Assembly: GCA_021776175.1 (NCBI GenBank)
Contig: JAJFGJ010000036.1
Location: 62,001 to 126,000, forward strand
Reading direction: 5' to 3'
Length of the DNA: 64,000 nucleotides
DNA from: Kiloniellaceae bacterium
GTDB lineage: Bacteria; Pseudomonadota; Alphaproteobacteria; Kiloniellales; J153
The translations under genes and the position numbers were made by a program. Shown here one piece after another: positions 9,261 through 19,570 of this stretch; position 1 is the stretch's first letter; every line of letters begins with the position of its first letter. Under the pieces are notes generated by a model that searched no databases, was not told the origin of the DNA, and saw only the letters and a program-made list of their open reading frames with translations.

Positions 9261-9527
9261 GGCCTGTGGACATTTAGGATGCCGTCGCGGTTGGGCCAAA
9301 ATGACGCGAGGTTAGGAGCGAGGACGCAGGACATGCAGTGCATATTCAAGGACGAGCGACGCGGCATCGCGTCATTTTGGCCCAATCCCGCTGGGACGGG
9401 TCGTATTATCCCATCCGCCGCGTCGCAAACGGCTTGTGGGGGGCCTGCCACACGGCGCCGCCCGCTCCTAACGGGTGGGATAATCCGATCCCGCCTCGGC
9501 GGCATCCTAAATGTCCACAGGCCCTAG
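9257..9527. mobile_element. Miniature inverted-repeat element (263 bp) with CTAG target duplication
   Basis: The stretches 9257-9284 and 9500-9527 are perfect 28-bp reverse complements. Their outermost CTAG copies (9257-9260, 9524-9527) can be read as the 4-bp target duplication of an IS5-type insertion, leaving a 263-bp element at 9261-9523 with 24-bp ends. Inside are further perfect palindromic arms: TTGGGCCAAAATGACGCGA at 9291-9309 and its complement near 9365, and ATTATCCCA/TGGGATAAT. No transposase is encoded, so movement would need one supplied in trans. It sits exactly between two genes. Confidence 0.8.
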
Positions 9528-9531
9528 GCCC

Positions 9532-10260
9532 ATGGACAACTTACCCTTCGAATCGGTATCTCTCGATACCTTGTGCCGCGAACCCGGCGCCCCGGTCCGG
9601 GGAAACCTGGGCAAACACGGATTCACGGCCCGTATCTGCATTTCAAATTACACGGAGAACGTCAAAAGGCGTTACGGCGTCGAGGCCACGCGGTCCGTGG
9701 TCCCGATCGAGTTTCCGCATTTCGGATCCGTCTTCGAGTTCGACCAAGCCGTTGAAATCCCGGTCTTTGACGAAAACAGGGTCCTTGACCAAGGATTGCG
9801 TAAAATCGTGGAGGCCTTGGGCCCAGTCATCTTGCGCAACGCCCACATGCCGGCACGTCATCGTCTAGAGGGCCAGCGCAACATATTCTCGAGCCTGAAA
9901 TTCCACGTCGATCGCGGCTCGACACAGGAAGACTGCTATTCGTTATTCTGGCGCGACCCCTTCGACGAATTCCACAAAATGCCGCGAACGTCATCCACGC
10001 TCATCGTCACCAATGCAGCCGCCTTCCTGCAGGCACGTAAGGAGGGCGACCCGTCAGCCAGCTTCAAGCCTCTTTACCAGCTGTTTGAGAAAGAAAACAT
10101 GTCCGAGATGATTGGCGATGTCGTCTTGGAGCAGCCCTGGCGCGCGCCGGCGGGAACCGGGGAAATAACCATCCTGGACAACCGGACCGTCCTGCACGCG
10201 AGCTACTACGCACGACCCGAGAACCGCGGGTATCCCATTGGGGTGTGCTACCTGTACTAG
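9532..10260 (+). CDS. TauD/TfdA-like Fe(II)/2-oxoglutarate dioxygenase family protein
   Basis: A 242-aa soluble protein. The iron-binding facial triad is visible as H125-x-D127 in FHVDRG and H222 in DNRTVLHAS, with an Arg about a dozen residues later that could bind 2-oxoglutarate. This spacing and the DNRxxLH text are typical of the TauD/TfdA superfamily; the substrate is unknown. ATG 9532 lies four bases beyond the miniature element, so any original ribosome site has been separated and none is obvious now. An in-frame ATG at 9511 lies within the element's terminal repeat. Confidence 0.55.
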   Translation: MDNLPFESVSLDTLCREPGAPVRGNLGKHGFTARICISNYTENVKRRYGVEATRSVVPIEFPHFGSVFEFDQAVEIPVFDENRVLDQGLRKIVEALGPVILRNAHMPARHRLEGQRNIFSSLKFHVDRGSTQEDCYSLFWRDPFDEFHKMPRTSSTLIVTNAAAFLQARKEGDPSASFKPLYQLFEKENMSEMIGDVVLEQPWRAPAGTGEITILDNRTVLHASYYARPENRGYPIGVCYLY

Positions 10261-11372
10261 ACCCGGCAACGGAACGGCAAGCCGGTCACCTGGGCCCGGC
10301 GCGGGCCGTCCATGGTTTGCACCTCCAGCTCGTGGCCGGGTTCACAGACGCCGCTCTCGATCAGCGCGATCGCGATGTTGCGTTCCAACTTTAGGGAATA
10401 GGTAACGACGGTTAGCTTGCCGACGCTTTGACCCTTGAGCGTCACCTCCCAGGGGTGCTTGTTGGGCGCCATGCGCGCCCCGTCCAGGAATAGTCCGACC
10501 TGGCGGCGTTTTGGTCCGCTCCGCGCGATCTCCCGCAAGGCGGCCTTGCCGATGAAGTCAGCCTCGATATCCAGATCGAGGTATTTGCCCAAATTGACTT
10601 CGAAGGGGTTCGTATCGGCGTCGGTGTCGCCGCCGTAGGATAGCAGACCGCTTTCCACCCGCTCGATGTAGTTCGGGGTGCCGGGGCCTATGTCGTAGGG
10701 GCGCCCGGCCTCCCAAACCAGATTCCAAAGCTGTGTTCCCCGCGTCCCATCCAGCAAATAGAGTTCGAACCCGCCTTGCTTGCTCCAGCCCGAGCGGGCC
10801 AGGACTAAGGGAATACCGTCAAGCTCCGTCTCGCGGAACCAGAAATACTTGAGGGTGCGGGGCCAGTCGCCAAAAAGATCGCGTATGACAGCCTCCGCCT
10901 TCGGGCCCTGAACCGCGAGCGGAGAGGCATCGGGTTCGCGGACCTCGACATCGTATCCGCGCTCGGCGGCGATGGCGCGGGCCCAAAGCAGCACGTCGCT
11001 ATCCGCGATCGAAAACCAGAAGCGGTCTTGGCTAAGCTTTAAGAGAATGGGATCGTTGATCAAGCGCCCGGTGTGATCGCAGAGCGGCACATACTTGCCT
11101 TGCCCGGGTTCGCAGCGCGACAGATCGCGCGGCGACAGATACTGCGCCAGGGCCGCGGCGTCCGGCCCCACGATTTCCACTTGCCGCTCGCACGCGACAT
11201 CCCAAAGGCAAACGCCCCTGATCAAGCGCCAGTACTCGGCTTCCGCGTCGCCGTAGGAGACCGGCATGTACATGTGATTGTAGATCGAAAAGTGCGTGAC
11301 CCCAGCGGCCACGGTCGCATCGAAGAACGGCGATTTGCGCACCCTTGGGCCAATTGCGAGACTGAACGTCAT
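10257..11372 (-). CDS. GcvT-family tetrahydrofolate-dependent methyltransferase, DmdA-like
   Basis: A 371-aa protein of the aminomethyltransferase (GcvT) fold. The text WDVACERQVEIVGPDA, SPRDLSRCEPGQGKYVPL, SGWSKQGGFELYL and NYIERVESGLLSYGGD resembles the dimethylsulfoniopropionate demethylase (DmdA) branch more than the glycine-cleavage T protein. The start is strongly supported by AAGGAGG upstream. No glycine-cleavage genes are adjacent; it follows ctaA by 35 bp and is probably cotranscribed. DMSP demethylation is a hypothesis, since related paralogs act on other methyl donors. Confidence 0.68.
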   Translation of the reverse strand: MTFSLAIGPRVRKSPFFDATVAAGVTHFSIYNHMYMPVSYGDAEAEYWRLIRGVCLWDVACERQVEIVGPDAAALAQYLSPRDLSRCEPGQGKYVPLCDHTGRLINDPILLKLSQDRFWFSIADSDVLLWARAIAAERGYDVEVREPDASPLAVQGPKAEAVIRDLFGDWPRTLKYFWFRETELDGIPLVLARSGWSKQGGFELYLLDGTRGTQLWNLVWEAGRPYDIGPGTPNYIERVESGLLSYGGDTDADTNPFEVNLGKYLDLDIEADFIGKAALREIARSGPKRRQVGLFLDGARMAPNKHPWEVTLKGQSVGKLTVVTYSLKLERNIAIALIESGVCEPGHELEVQTMDGPRRAQVTGLPFRCRV

Positions 11373-11407
11373 ATTACCGAACCTCCTTGGTATGTATCGT
11401 CGCCAGA

Positions 11408-12478
11408 CTATTCATCGCTTGCATGCCGGGTCCGGTGGATCGTTAACAGGATCAGACCAAGCAGCGCCAATGCTCCCGCCTGATGAAGGGCCCCCAGCCA
11501 GACCGGAACCACGAGGATGAGGGTCGCGATTCCAAGGCCGAGCTGCGCCAGAGCCATGGCCAGGGTGGAAGCCAAGGCACGCCGCGCCCCAGGCGCCAGG
11601 CAGAACTGGCGCGACCAAAGCCACAGGGCGAAAACCAGAGCCACGGTGCTTAAGGCCAAAACGCGGTGGTTGAACTGGACGGCGGCGGCATTCTCGAAAA
11701 GGTTCAGCACCAGGGGGCGGATCACGGCGTAATCTTCGGGTATCAGCTGACCGCCCATCAGGGGGAAGGTATTGTAGATCAGGCCGGCATTAAGTCCGGC
11801 CACGAAGCCGCCGGAAGCCAGGGTGATGCCGGCCAGCACGGCGAGGGCGATCAGACCGGAGCGCAGGCGCGCGGGCGCGGTGCCGGGGCTGGTTTCCGGC
11901 GCCGGGTCGAGCAGACGCATGGCGATCCAAAGCACATAGGCGTAAATAGCCACGGCGAGGGCCAGGTGCGCGACCAGGCGGTATTGGCTGACGTCGACCC
12001 GCTCGGCGAAACCGCTTGCGACCATGTACCAGCCGAGCCCGCCTTGAAGGCCGCCCAGCACGAACATCGCACCCAGGTGCGGCGCCAGGCGCCGGTCGAT
12101 CTGGCCGCGCGAGAGGAACCAAAGGAACGGGATAGCGAAAACAACTCCAATCGAGCGGCCCCAAAGGCGATGTATCCATTCCCACCAAAAGATCGTCTTG
12201 AACCCGGCCAGGGTCATGCCGGCGTTTTCTTCCTGGTATTCGGGAATTTTCCGGTACAGCGCGAACAAACGGTCCCATTCGGCCTCGTTCAAGGGCGGTA
12301 GGGCGCCGCCGAGCGGGGCCCATTCCATGATCGACAAGCCGGATTCGGTCAGGCGCGTAATCGCGCCGATCACCGCCATGGCGACGATCATGGCGGCGCA
12401 GGTCAGCAGCCAGAGGCCAATGGCTCTGCCGGGCCGGGCGTCCGGCGTAACCGGCGCGAGGGATGTTGGGAGGCTCAT
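11408..12478 (-). CDS. ctaA: Heme A synthase (COX15/CtaA)
   Basis: A 356-aa membrane enzyme with about eight hydrophobic helices that oxidises heme O to heme A for aa3-type cytochrome oxidase. Type-2 COX15 motifs are clear: GAITRLTESGLSIMEW near residue 38, WWEWIHRLWGR near 100, and later VAHLALA and FNHRVLAL, which supply the heme-ligand histidines. The length fits the family. It lies downstream of usg and upstream of the DmdA-like gene on the same strand. Confidence 0.93.
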   Translation of the reverse strand: MSLPTSLAPVTPDARPGRAIGLWLLTCAAMIVAMAVIGAITRLTESGLSIMEWAPLGGALPPLNEAEWDRLFALYRKIPEYQEENAGMTLAGFKTIFWWEWIHRLWGRSIGVVFAIPFLWFLSRGQIDRRLAPHLGAMFVLGGLQGGLGWYMVASGFAERVDVSQYRLVAHLALAVAIYAYVLWIAMRLLDPAPETSPGTAPARLRSGLIALAVLAGITLASGGFVAGLNAGLIYNTFPLMGGQLIPEDYAVIRPLVLNLFENAAAVQFNHRVLALSTVALVFALWLWSRQFCLAPGARRALASTLAMALAQLGLGIATLILVVPVWLGALHQAGALALLGLILLTIHRTRHASDE

Positions 12479-12572
12479 GGAATCGCCAGGGGTTGTTGGC
12501 GGCGGTCGCTCACCGGCACCCCCCGAAATTAGCCTGAATTTCCCGGCCGAGCCAAGCCGGGCCGTGGAGGTC

Positions 12573-12836
12573 TTACTGTATGTTCAACAGAGCGTCGGCG
12601 TAACGCGCTTCGGGCGTCTGGATCAATCGAACGTTGGCGACCTGGACCGAATGCAGCTTGCCGTCCAGGTTATGGCTCCAGAAATCCAGAAATTTGTGCA
12701 ACATCGGAAAGCGCGGCGCGATGTCGTATTCCTGCCAAAGGTAAGATTGCAAAAGGGCCGGATGATCCGGCAGGCGATACAGGATCTCGGCGGTCGTCAG
12801 CCGGTAGTTATTGAGCTGTTTTTCTATCTCACCCAT
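12573..12836 (-). CDS. usg: Usg family protein
   Basis: An 87-aa soluble protein of the Usg family, typical of Alphaproteobacteria and of unknown function. The text QLNNYRLTTAEILYRLPDHP, LLQSYLWQEYDIAPRFP and LHKFLDFWSHNLDGKLHSV is characteristic. I chose ATG 12836 because the family begins just before EKQL and is about 90 aa long; the frame continues upstream to 12899 without family-like sequence. Confidence 0.85.
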   Translation of the reverse strand: MGEIEKQLNNYRLTTAEILYRLPDHPALLQSYLWQEYDIAPRFPMLHKFLDFWSHNLDGKLHSVQVANVRLIQTPEARYADALLNIQ

Positions 12837-13025
12837 TGGCCCCGTCTCGTTCCCGTTTCGCGAGCCCCTCGATATAATTTTACTCTTCCATGACAACAAT
12901 AACTAGTAAACAAAACAATAAGATAGCAGCCAAGTCCCGAGACTGCTGCCAGCGTGTGAATGCTTTTCGGGCTCATAGAAAAGGACCTTCGGCATGAAAC
13001 CATGGCCGAGCCTCGAGACCGGGCC

Positions 13026-13054
13026 TTGACTCCCCTGGAGGGAGAGATTACACC
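13026..13054 (+). promoter_or_regulatory. Candidate groESL promoter
   Basis: TTGACT (13026-13031) and TACACC (13049-13054) are spaced 17 bp apart and lie directly upstream of the CIRCE operator. The -35 box is good and the -10 weak. No other feature is seen in the rest of the 12837-13141 gap apart from an AT-rich patch near 12880-12930. Confidence 0.5.
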
Positions 13055-13055
13055 C

Positions 13056-13082
13056 CTGGCACTCACCCTGAGAGAGTGCTAA
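13056..13082. promoter_or_regulatory. CIRCE element (HrcA operator)
   Basis: CTGGCACTC (13056-13064), a 9-base spacer, and GAGTGCTAA (13074-13082) match the CIRCE consensus TTAGCACTC-N9-GAGTGCTAA with two changes in the left arm. It lies about 60 bp before groES. HrcA repression relieved on heat shock is expected. Confidence 0.88.
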
Positions 13083-13141
13083 TCATCGCTTCCCATGGTG
13101 CTAATCCCAATCTGAATGCCGTTAATATTGGAGACTCCGAC

Positions 13142-13462
13142 ATGAGGTTTCGCCCACTGCACGACCGTGTGGTCGTCAAACGTACCGATGAGGAAGAAAA
13201 ATCCGCTGGGGGCATCATCATCCCCGACACGGCTAAGGAAAAGCCGATGGAAGGCGAGGTCATCGCTGTTGGCCCCGGCGCGCGTGGCGAGGACGGCAAG
13301 CTTCACGCCCTCGACGTCAAGGCCGGCGACCGGGTGCTGTTCGGCAAGTGGTCGGGCACCGAGGTCAAGCTGGATGGTGAGGAGCTCTTGATCATGAAAG
13401 AGTCCGACATCATGGGCGTGCTCGCGGGCAAGGCCGCCAAAAAGGGCAAGAAAGCCGCCTAG
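13142..13462 (+). CDS. groES: Co-chaperonin GroES
   Basis: A 106-aa Hsp10. [29 protein letters not shown] is the canonical N-terminus, with the mobile-loop region [16 protein letters not shown] chose ATG 13142 after GGAG; the open frame extends to 13076 through the CIRCE region. The C-terminal extension [11 protein letters not shown] is lysine-rich and slightly longer than usual. It forms the heptameric lid of GroEL and is cotranscribed with groEL. Confidence 0.97.
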   Translation: MRFRPLHDRVVVKRTDEEEKSAGGIIIPDTAKEKPMEGEVIAVGPGARGEDGKLHALDVKAGDRVLFGKWSGTEVKLDGEELLIMKESDIMGVLAGKAAKKGKKAA

Positions 13463-13477
13463 GCCGGGCCGGTAAAT

Positions 13478-13501
13478 GCCGCTTCGTGCATTCGAAGCGG
13501 C
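13478..13501 (+). promoter_or_regulatory. Hairpin in the groES-groEL spacer
   Basis: GCCGCTTCG (13478-13486) and CGAAGCGGC (13493-13501) form a perfect 9-bp stem with a 6-base loop just after the groES stop. The 161-bp spacer is long for this operon. With no T-run, an mRNA-processing or stability role is more likely than termination. Confidence 0.5.
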
Positions 13502-13590
13502 GATCCGCGCGACACGAATTTTCAAGCCGCGGTCCCCGCGCCCAGTGGCGATAAGGCCGGATATCCCGTCCTTGGCCCGGTGCGGCTTAA

Positions 13591-15303
<1,713 letters not shown>

Positions 15304-15332
15304 CCCGGCGCGCCAAGCTTTCATATCGGATC

Positions 15333-15365
15333 AAGGGCCGTGCGTTTCGCGCGGCCCTTTTTCTT
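15333..15365 (+). terminator. Rho-independent terminator of groESL
   Basis: AAGGGCCG (15333-15340) pairs with CGGCCCTT (15352-15359), extended inward by GCG/CGC around a TTT loop, followed by a run of T residues. It also faces the 3' end of the convergent transporter gene. Confidence 0.88.
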
Positions 15366-15370
15366 TGACG

Positions 15371-16279
15371 CTACCTGAAAATCAGCAGGCAAAGAATCCC
15401 GGCTACCGTCAACAAAATGCCTGCTATCTCCAGGCGCGTGGCGCGTTCGCGGAAATAGACCGCCGAGACGAAAAACGTGAACACCAATTCGACTTGGCCC
15501 AGCGCTCGAACATAGGCGGCATTCTGTATGGTCATAGCCGTGAACCAGCACGCCGAAGCGGCGACGCCGCTGGCGCCAACCCAGGCGGCGGTGCGCCAGC
15601 GCCGCAAGGTCTGGGTGATGACCCCGGGCTCGCGCAGGCGCATGTAAGCCGCCATGGCGAGGGTTTGCATGACCGTCACCACCGCCAGGGTGAAGGCCGC
15701 CTGCATGAGAAAGCCGTTGCCGCCCAGCGATAGTGACGCCGCGCGGTAAGAGACCGCCGCGATCCCGAAAAAACCGCCCGAGGCGATGCCGATCAACGCC
15801 GGTCCGCTGACCATGGATGACAGAAGGCCGCGCCCGCTCGTGGCTGTCTTGGCGACCGATATGGCCATGACGCCGACTAGGCTAATCAAGATACCCATGG
15901 CCGCTCCGGCGCTTAAGCTCTCGCCCAGGATGATGAGGCCGAACAGCGCCGTTTGGACGGTCTCGGTCTTGGAATAGGTCGTGCCGACCGCGAAGTTCCT
16001 AAACGCGAACAGCCGGAGAAGCAGGGCGGTCGCGAGAATCTGTGCCAAGCCCCCCATGGCGGCATATCCCAAAAAGGCGGGGTTTGGCCGTGGAACCGGC
16101 AGGCCGCCTAAAACGGCGAGGCCCGTGACGTAGAGGATCGCGAGAGGAAATCCGTAGGAGAAGCGCACGAAAGTGGCGCCGCTCGTGCTCAGGCTGCCGG
16201 TCAGGTGTTTCTGCAGGGCCGAGCGGACATTCTGCAAGAAGGCCGCCGCCAGCGTGATCGGAATCCAAATCTCGATCAT
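15371..16279 (-). CDS. EamA/DMT-family transporter
   Basis: A 302-aa integral membrane protein with ten predicted hydrophobic segments arranged as two EamA repeats (about residues 5-140 and 155-300). The first repeat has the ETVQTALFGLIILGESLS text typical of drug/metabolite transporters. The substrate cannot be read from sequence. It converges on groEL, sharing the terminator region. Confidence 0.85.
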   Translation of the reverse strand: MIEIWIPITLAAAFLQNVRSALQKHLTGSLSTSGATFVRFSYGFPLAILYVTGLAVLGGLPVPRPNPAFLGYAAMGGLAQILATALLLRLFAFRNFAVGTTYSKTETVQTALFGLIILGESLSAGAAMGILISLVGVMAISVAKTATSGRGLLSSMVSGPALIGIASGGFFGIAAVSYRAASLSLGGNGFLMQAAFTLAVVTVMQTLAMAAYMRLREPGVITQTLRRWRTAAWVGASGVAASACWFTAMTIQNAAYVRALGQVELVFTFFVSAVYFRERATRLEIAGILLTVAGILCLLIFR

Positions 16280-16333
16280 GCCCGCACCCCGTCTAGGCTA
16301 CCCTTGGGCCCGGCCTAAAATCGGGACGGATAG

Positions 16334-16738
16334 TCAGAGTGTGGCGTAGCGCGCGCGGGCGCCGCGTTCAATCGCGGCGGCGGGCAGGCGGCCGACCTCC
16401 AGCCGGTGACGCAAGATTTCCAGAAGGCGCAACTCCTCCTGGGTCGCTTGGCCATCCGCCGCCGCGATATCGCAGGCCAAGGCATAGGCCGTCTCGCGCA
16501 AGCGCGGGCTCAGGCCCTCGGCGATGAGGCCAATGGTTTTCTCGAGCCCATCGGGATCGTTCAGCAGGGCCGCGCACTCCTGCGCCACCTCGGTCAGGCG
16601 CGCCGGATCGAAGTCCTTGAAGACGGGCAGGTGCTTGACGATGTCGCCCATGGTCTGAAGCTCGGAATCCGTCATTTCCTGATCGGAGGCCGAAACCAGG
16701 ACCATGGTATAAATTAGGGCGGAGTGGGTATCGCTCAT
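16334..16738 (-). CDS. TerB-like (tellurite-resistance TerB domain) protein
   Basis: A 134-aa acidic helical protein. The paired segments VSASDQEMTDSELQTMGDIV and DIAAADGQATQEELRLLEIL match the TerB-like fold, which has metal-binding acidic positions (D-x-x-x-x-x-E-L). I chose the internal ATG at 16738; upstream sequence in the open frame is not protein-like. No ter operon is present, so a tellurite role is not implied; stand-alone TerB proteins are often of unknown function. Confidence 0.72.
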   Translation of the reverse strand: MSDTHSALIYTMVLVSASDQEMTDSELQTMGDIVKHLPVFKDFDPARLTEVAQECAALLNDPDGLEKTIGLIAEGLSPRLRETAYALACDIAAADGQATQEELRLLEILRHRLEVGRLPAAAIERGARARYATL

Positions 16739-16895
16739 TTCAAGGACATCTTCTATTTTGTTATTCGATTGTGCGCCGCACACTAGGCAGGCCCGTGCGC
16801 GAGCGTCAAGCCCTGGGACTATGACCTTGGGGTATGAAACACCTGTGCGAATGGCGCTCGACAGCACCGCCGAGTAGAAGGCAAGGTCTGTCCCC

Positions 16896-17834
16896 ATGGG
16901 CGCCGTCATCAACATCGTTCTGCCGGTTTTCGCGATCATGCTGGCTGGCTATCTCGCCGGCCGCTTCAAGTTACTCGGACCGGCCAGCAGCGAGGCGCTC
17001 AACAGCTTCGTCTACTTCGTCGCCCTGCCGGCCCTGTTTTTCATCTCCATGGCGCGGGTCGAGATCGCCGAGGCCTTTCACGTACCTTTCCTGATCGCGT
17101 TCGGCGGCGGGCTGCTCGGCAGCTTCGGCTTTAGCGTGCTGGTCGCGGTCTTCGTTTTTCCCAACCGCCTAGCGGCGCTCGGCCTGCACGGGCTTTGCGC
17201 GGTATTTTCCAATACCGGCTACCTCGGCATTCCCCTGCTGCTGACCGCTTTCGGCGAGGCTGGGAAGTTACCGGGAATTATCAGCACGGTTGTTATGGGT
17301 GCCGTGGTCATGACCATCGGTCTGGCGATCATCGAGACCGATCTCAGCCAGGGCGCGCGGCCTATCCGTGTTCTCGGCAAAATCCTGTTGGGCGTGGTCA
17401 AATCGCCCCTGGTTCTTTCCGCCGCCGCGGGATTGAGCGTCTCGGCCATGGGCTGGAGCGTGCCCGCCGCCGTGGCGACCTTCGCCGATATCCTGGGCGC
17501 CGCCGCCTCGCCCTGCGCGCTCTTCGCCATAGGGCTTTTCATGGTCGGGCGCTCCTTCACCGCCGGCATGGAGGAGGTCGGCTGGCTGGTGACGATCAAG
17601 CTGCTGGTGCATCCGGCGATCACCTGGTGGCTGGCCTTCGCGGTCATGGACATGGCCCCGGTCTGGGCCGCCGCCGCCGTCATACAGGCCGCCCTGCCCA
17701 CGGGGGCGCTGGTTTTCGTTCTGGCCCAGAAATACGATATCTACGTCCAGCGCTCGACCGCCGCCATCATGGTCTCGACGGTGCTTTCGGTGATCACTCT
17801 ATCGGCGCTATTCGTCTTTCTCGGGGTCGGGTAA
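16896..17834 (+). CDS. AEC-family (auxin efflux carrier-type) transporter
   Basis: A 312-aa membrane protein with about ten hydrophobic spans. The N-terminal INIVLPVFAIMLAGYLAGR and the central SNTGYLGIPLLLTAFG are hallmark AEC motifs. The C-terminal QAALPTGALVFVLAQKY matches the second family signature. Bacterial members move organic acids or similar small anions. The substrate here is not predictable. Confidence 0.9.
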   Translation: MGAVINIVLPVFAIMLAGYLAGRFKLLGPASSEALNSFVYFVALPALFFISMARVEIAEAFHVPFLIAFGGGLLGSFGFSVLVAVFVFPNRLAALGLHGLCAVFSNTGYLGIPLLLTAFGEAGKLPGIISTVVMGAVVMTIGLAIIETDLSQGARPIRVLGKILLGVVKSPLVLSAAAGLSVSAMGWSVPAAVATFADILGAAASPCALFAIGLFMVGRSFTAGMEEVGWLVTIKLLVHPAITWWLAFAVMDMAPVWAAAAVIQAALPTGALVFVLAQKYDIYVQRSTAAIMVSTVLSVITLSALFVFLGVG

Positions 17835-17864
17835 ATTGCGGCGAAAGGGGGCTTAGAGAAGTAG

Positions 17865-19478
17865 ATGACTGCCAAATTGCTTTTCCTCGTGTTTGCGTCT
17901 CTTGCGTGGCTGTGGCAGCCAGCGATGGCCGCCGAACCGGCGCTCTATCCCGTCTGGTGGTCGCCTGAACTCGAACTGGAAAGTATCGAGGGCGTCGAAG
18001 CACGCTTACAACGCGACTTGTGGCCGGGCACCGGCGAAGGGCTCGGATTGTATCCGAATGGCGACCCCAGCCTTGCAAAAGTGCACGCACGAAACTGCAA
18101 GTTCCTCTTAAGGTTGAGTTCACTAGGTTATCGGTCGCTTAGCGGCAACGACATCAAAGTGCAGCACTATAATCTCGCGTTCTGCCGAGCGATTACCCTG
18201 CTCGGGCAGGCTAAGCCGGCACAGAATAGTAACCTGCGCGATTTCTTGCTCAACGCCGAGGCGGTAAATTTTCTACCCGCACTGGTCAATCTCTATCCGT
18301 CCTGCGAATTCATTTGTTATACCGTGGCGGCGAACGCACTCGGCATTTCCTTGGCTGATTTCAAGCGGATACTTGCTGTCGACCTGACGGACGATAACCA
18401 GATTATCGTGTGGACGAGAGGCTGGATGACACATCTGACCATCATGGCGCGAGGGGATTTCAACGACGATTCAGTGGACGACATTCTACTTTTGGCGAAA
18501 GGCGGGGCGACCGAGGGCAGTTACGCGACAACGCGGCTTTATCTCCTTACGCGGGACAATCCGGGCGTGGCTCTAAGGGCGGTTGGTGCAGAGGAGGAGC
18601 GCTGCCTCGATTACGATTGTCACTCCCTGCCACCCAACATCGCGTCATACCGGGAGTCTCCCCCGGCACCCTCGCCCGAGGACATAGGCGGTTGGGCGCG
18701 GACGTCCATGTCGGAAACAGAATGGCTGGAGGATAGTCCGCATTATCCCGTTTGGTGGGCGCCCAGTTTCGAACTAGACGATCTCAAGAAGGTGGACGCA
18801 CGCTTGAGGCGAAAATTCTGGCCCGGCGCGGATCTCGGAATACGACTCTACAAAGGGCAGCTCAATGAGTTGGACACGGCGCAAGCGACGTCTTGTGTTT
18901 CGCTGGAGGCCCTGACCCGAGCGGGCTATGGTTTGGACCTCGGATTGCTGCATCATTCTCAGTTGGTTCATTTGCTGCGATGCCGGGCCATCGCGCTGCT
19001 TAAGGCGGCCAATCCGGCGCGCCGGAGTTTTCTAAGGGAATTCGTTTTCAGCGAAACGAATGTTCGTACAGCGCTGGCCGCCTTCGAGCTACTTACCGCG
19101 AGTGAGAGCGAACGCGCGGACGAGCTTCGCTTACAGCAGCCGGTCCTGACGAGCGGGCTGGGGAGACTCCTTGCCATCGACACGCCGTATAGCGGCCAAG
19201 CGGATGTCTGGACCGAGGGAGGGCGTGTGCTGCTGTCGGTCGTGGCGCGCGGCGATTGGACCGGCGACGGTACCGAAGACTTACTCCTGATGGCCGGCGC
19301 TTCGCTTTCCAGGTATCGGCCCGACCTCACCGATCTTTGCGTGATTACCCGCGAGAGTCCGGGGTCCGCTCTGAGCCTAGTGCAGGTCGCGCCATACTCT
19401 TGTCGGCGGCTTGGCGCCTATGGGAGCAGCACAGATGGCGATGACCGGAATCGGTTCGATGTAAGACCCATGGAATGA
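17865..19478 (+). CDS. Secreted protein with an internal tandem duplication and FG-GAP-like loops
   Basis: A 537-aa protein with an N-terminal signal peptide (cleavage after AMA, about residue 23). Two homologous halves follow. Half 1 begins YPVWWSPELELESIEGVEARLQ (about residue 28); half 2 begins YPVWWAPSFELDDLKKVDARLR (about residue 294). Each half ends in an acidic calcium-loop-like motif: ARGDFNDDSVDDILLLA and ARGDWTGDGTEDLLLMA. Several conserved cysteines suggest periplasmic disulfides. I know no named family. It follows the AEC gene by 30 bp and converges on the lysozyme-domain gene. Confidence 0.65.
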   Translation: MTAKLLFLVFASLAWLWQPAMAAEPALYPVWWSPELELESIEGVEARLQRDLWPGTGEGLGLYPNGDPSLAKVHARNCKFLLRLSSLGYRSLSGNDIKVQHYNLAFCRAITLLGQAKPAQNSNLRDFLLNAEAVNFLPALVNLYPSCEFICYTVAANALGISLADFKRILAVDLTDDNQIIVWTRGWMTHLTIMARGDFNDDSVDDILLLAKGGATEGSYATTRLYLLTRDNPGVALRAVGAEEERCLDYDCHSLPPNIASYRESPPAPSPEDIGGWARTSMSETEWLEDSPHYPVWWAPSFELDDLKKVDARLRRKFWPGADLGIRLYKGQLNELDTAQATSCVSLEALTRAGYGLDLGLLHHSQLVHLLRCRAIALLKAANPARRSFLREFVFSETNVRTALAAFELLTASESERADELRLQQPVLTSGLGRLLAIDTPYSGQADVWTEGGRVLLSVVARGDWTGDGTEDLLLMAGASLSRYRPDLTDLCVITRESPGSALSLVQVAPYSCRRLGAYGSSTDGDDRNRFDVRPME

Positions 19479-19570
19479 AGCCCGCACGCCGATCTTGATC
19501 GCAATTCGATTCTTGTGGCGAAGTACCGCCGCAGTCCCGGCCAAGCGGATCACTGCAACCGAATATCAAA

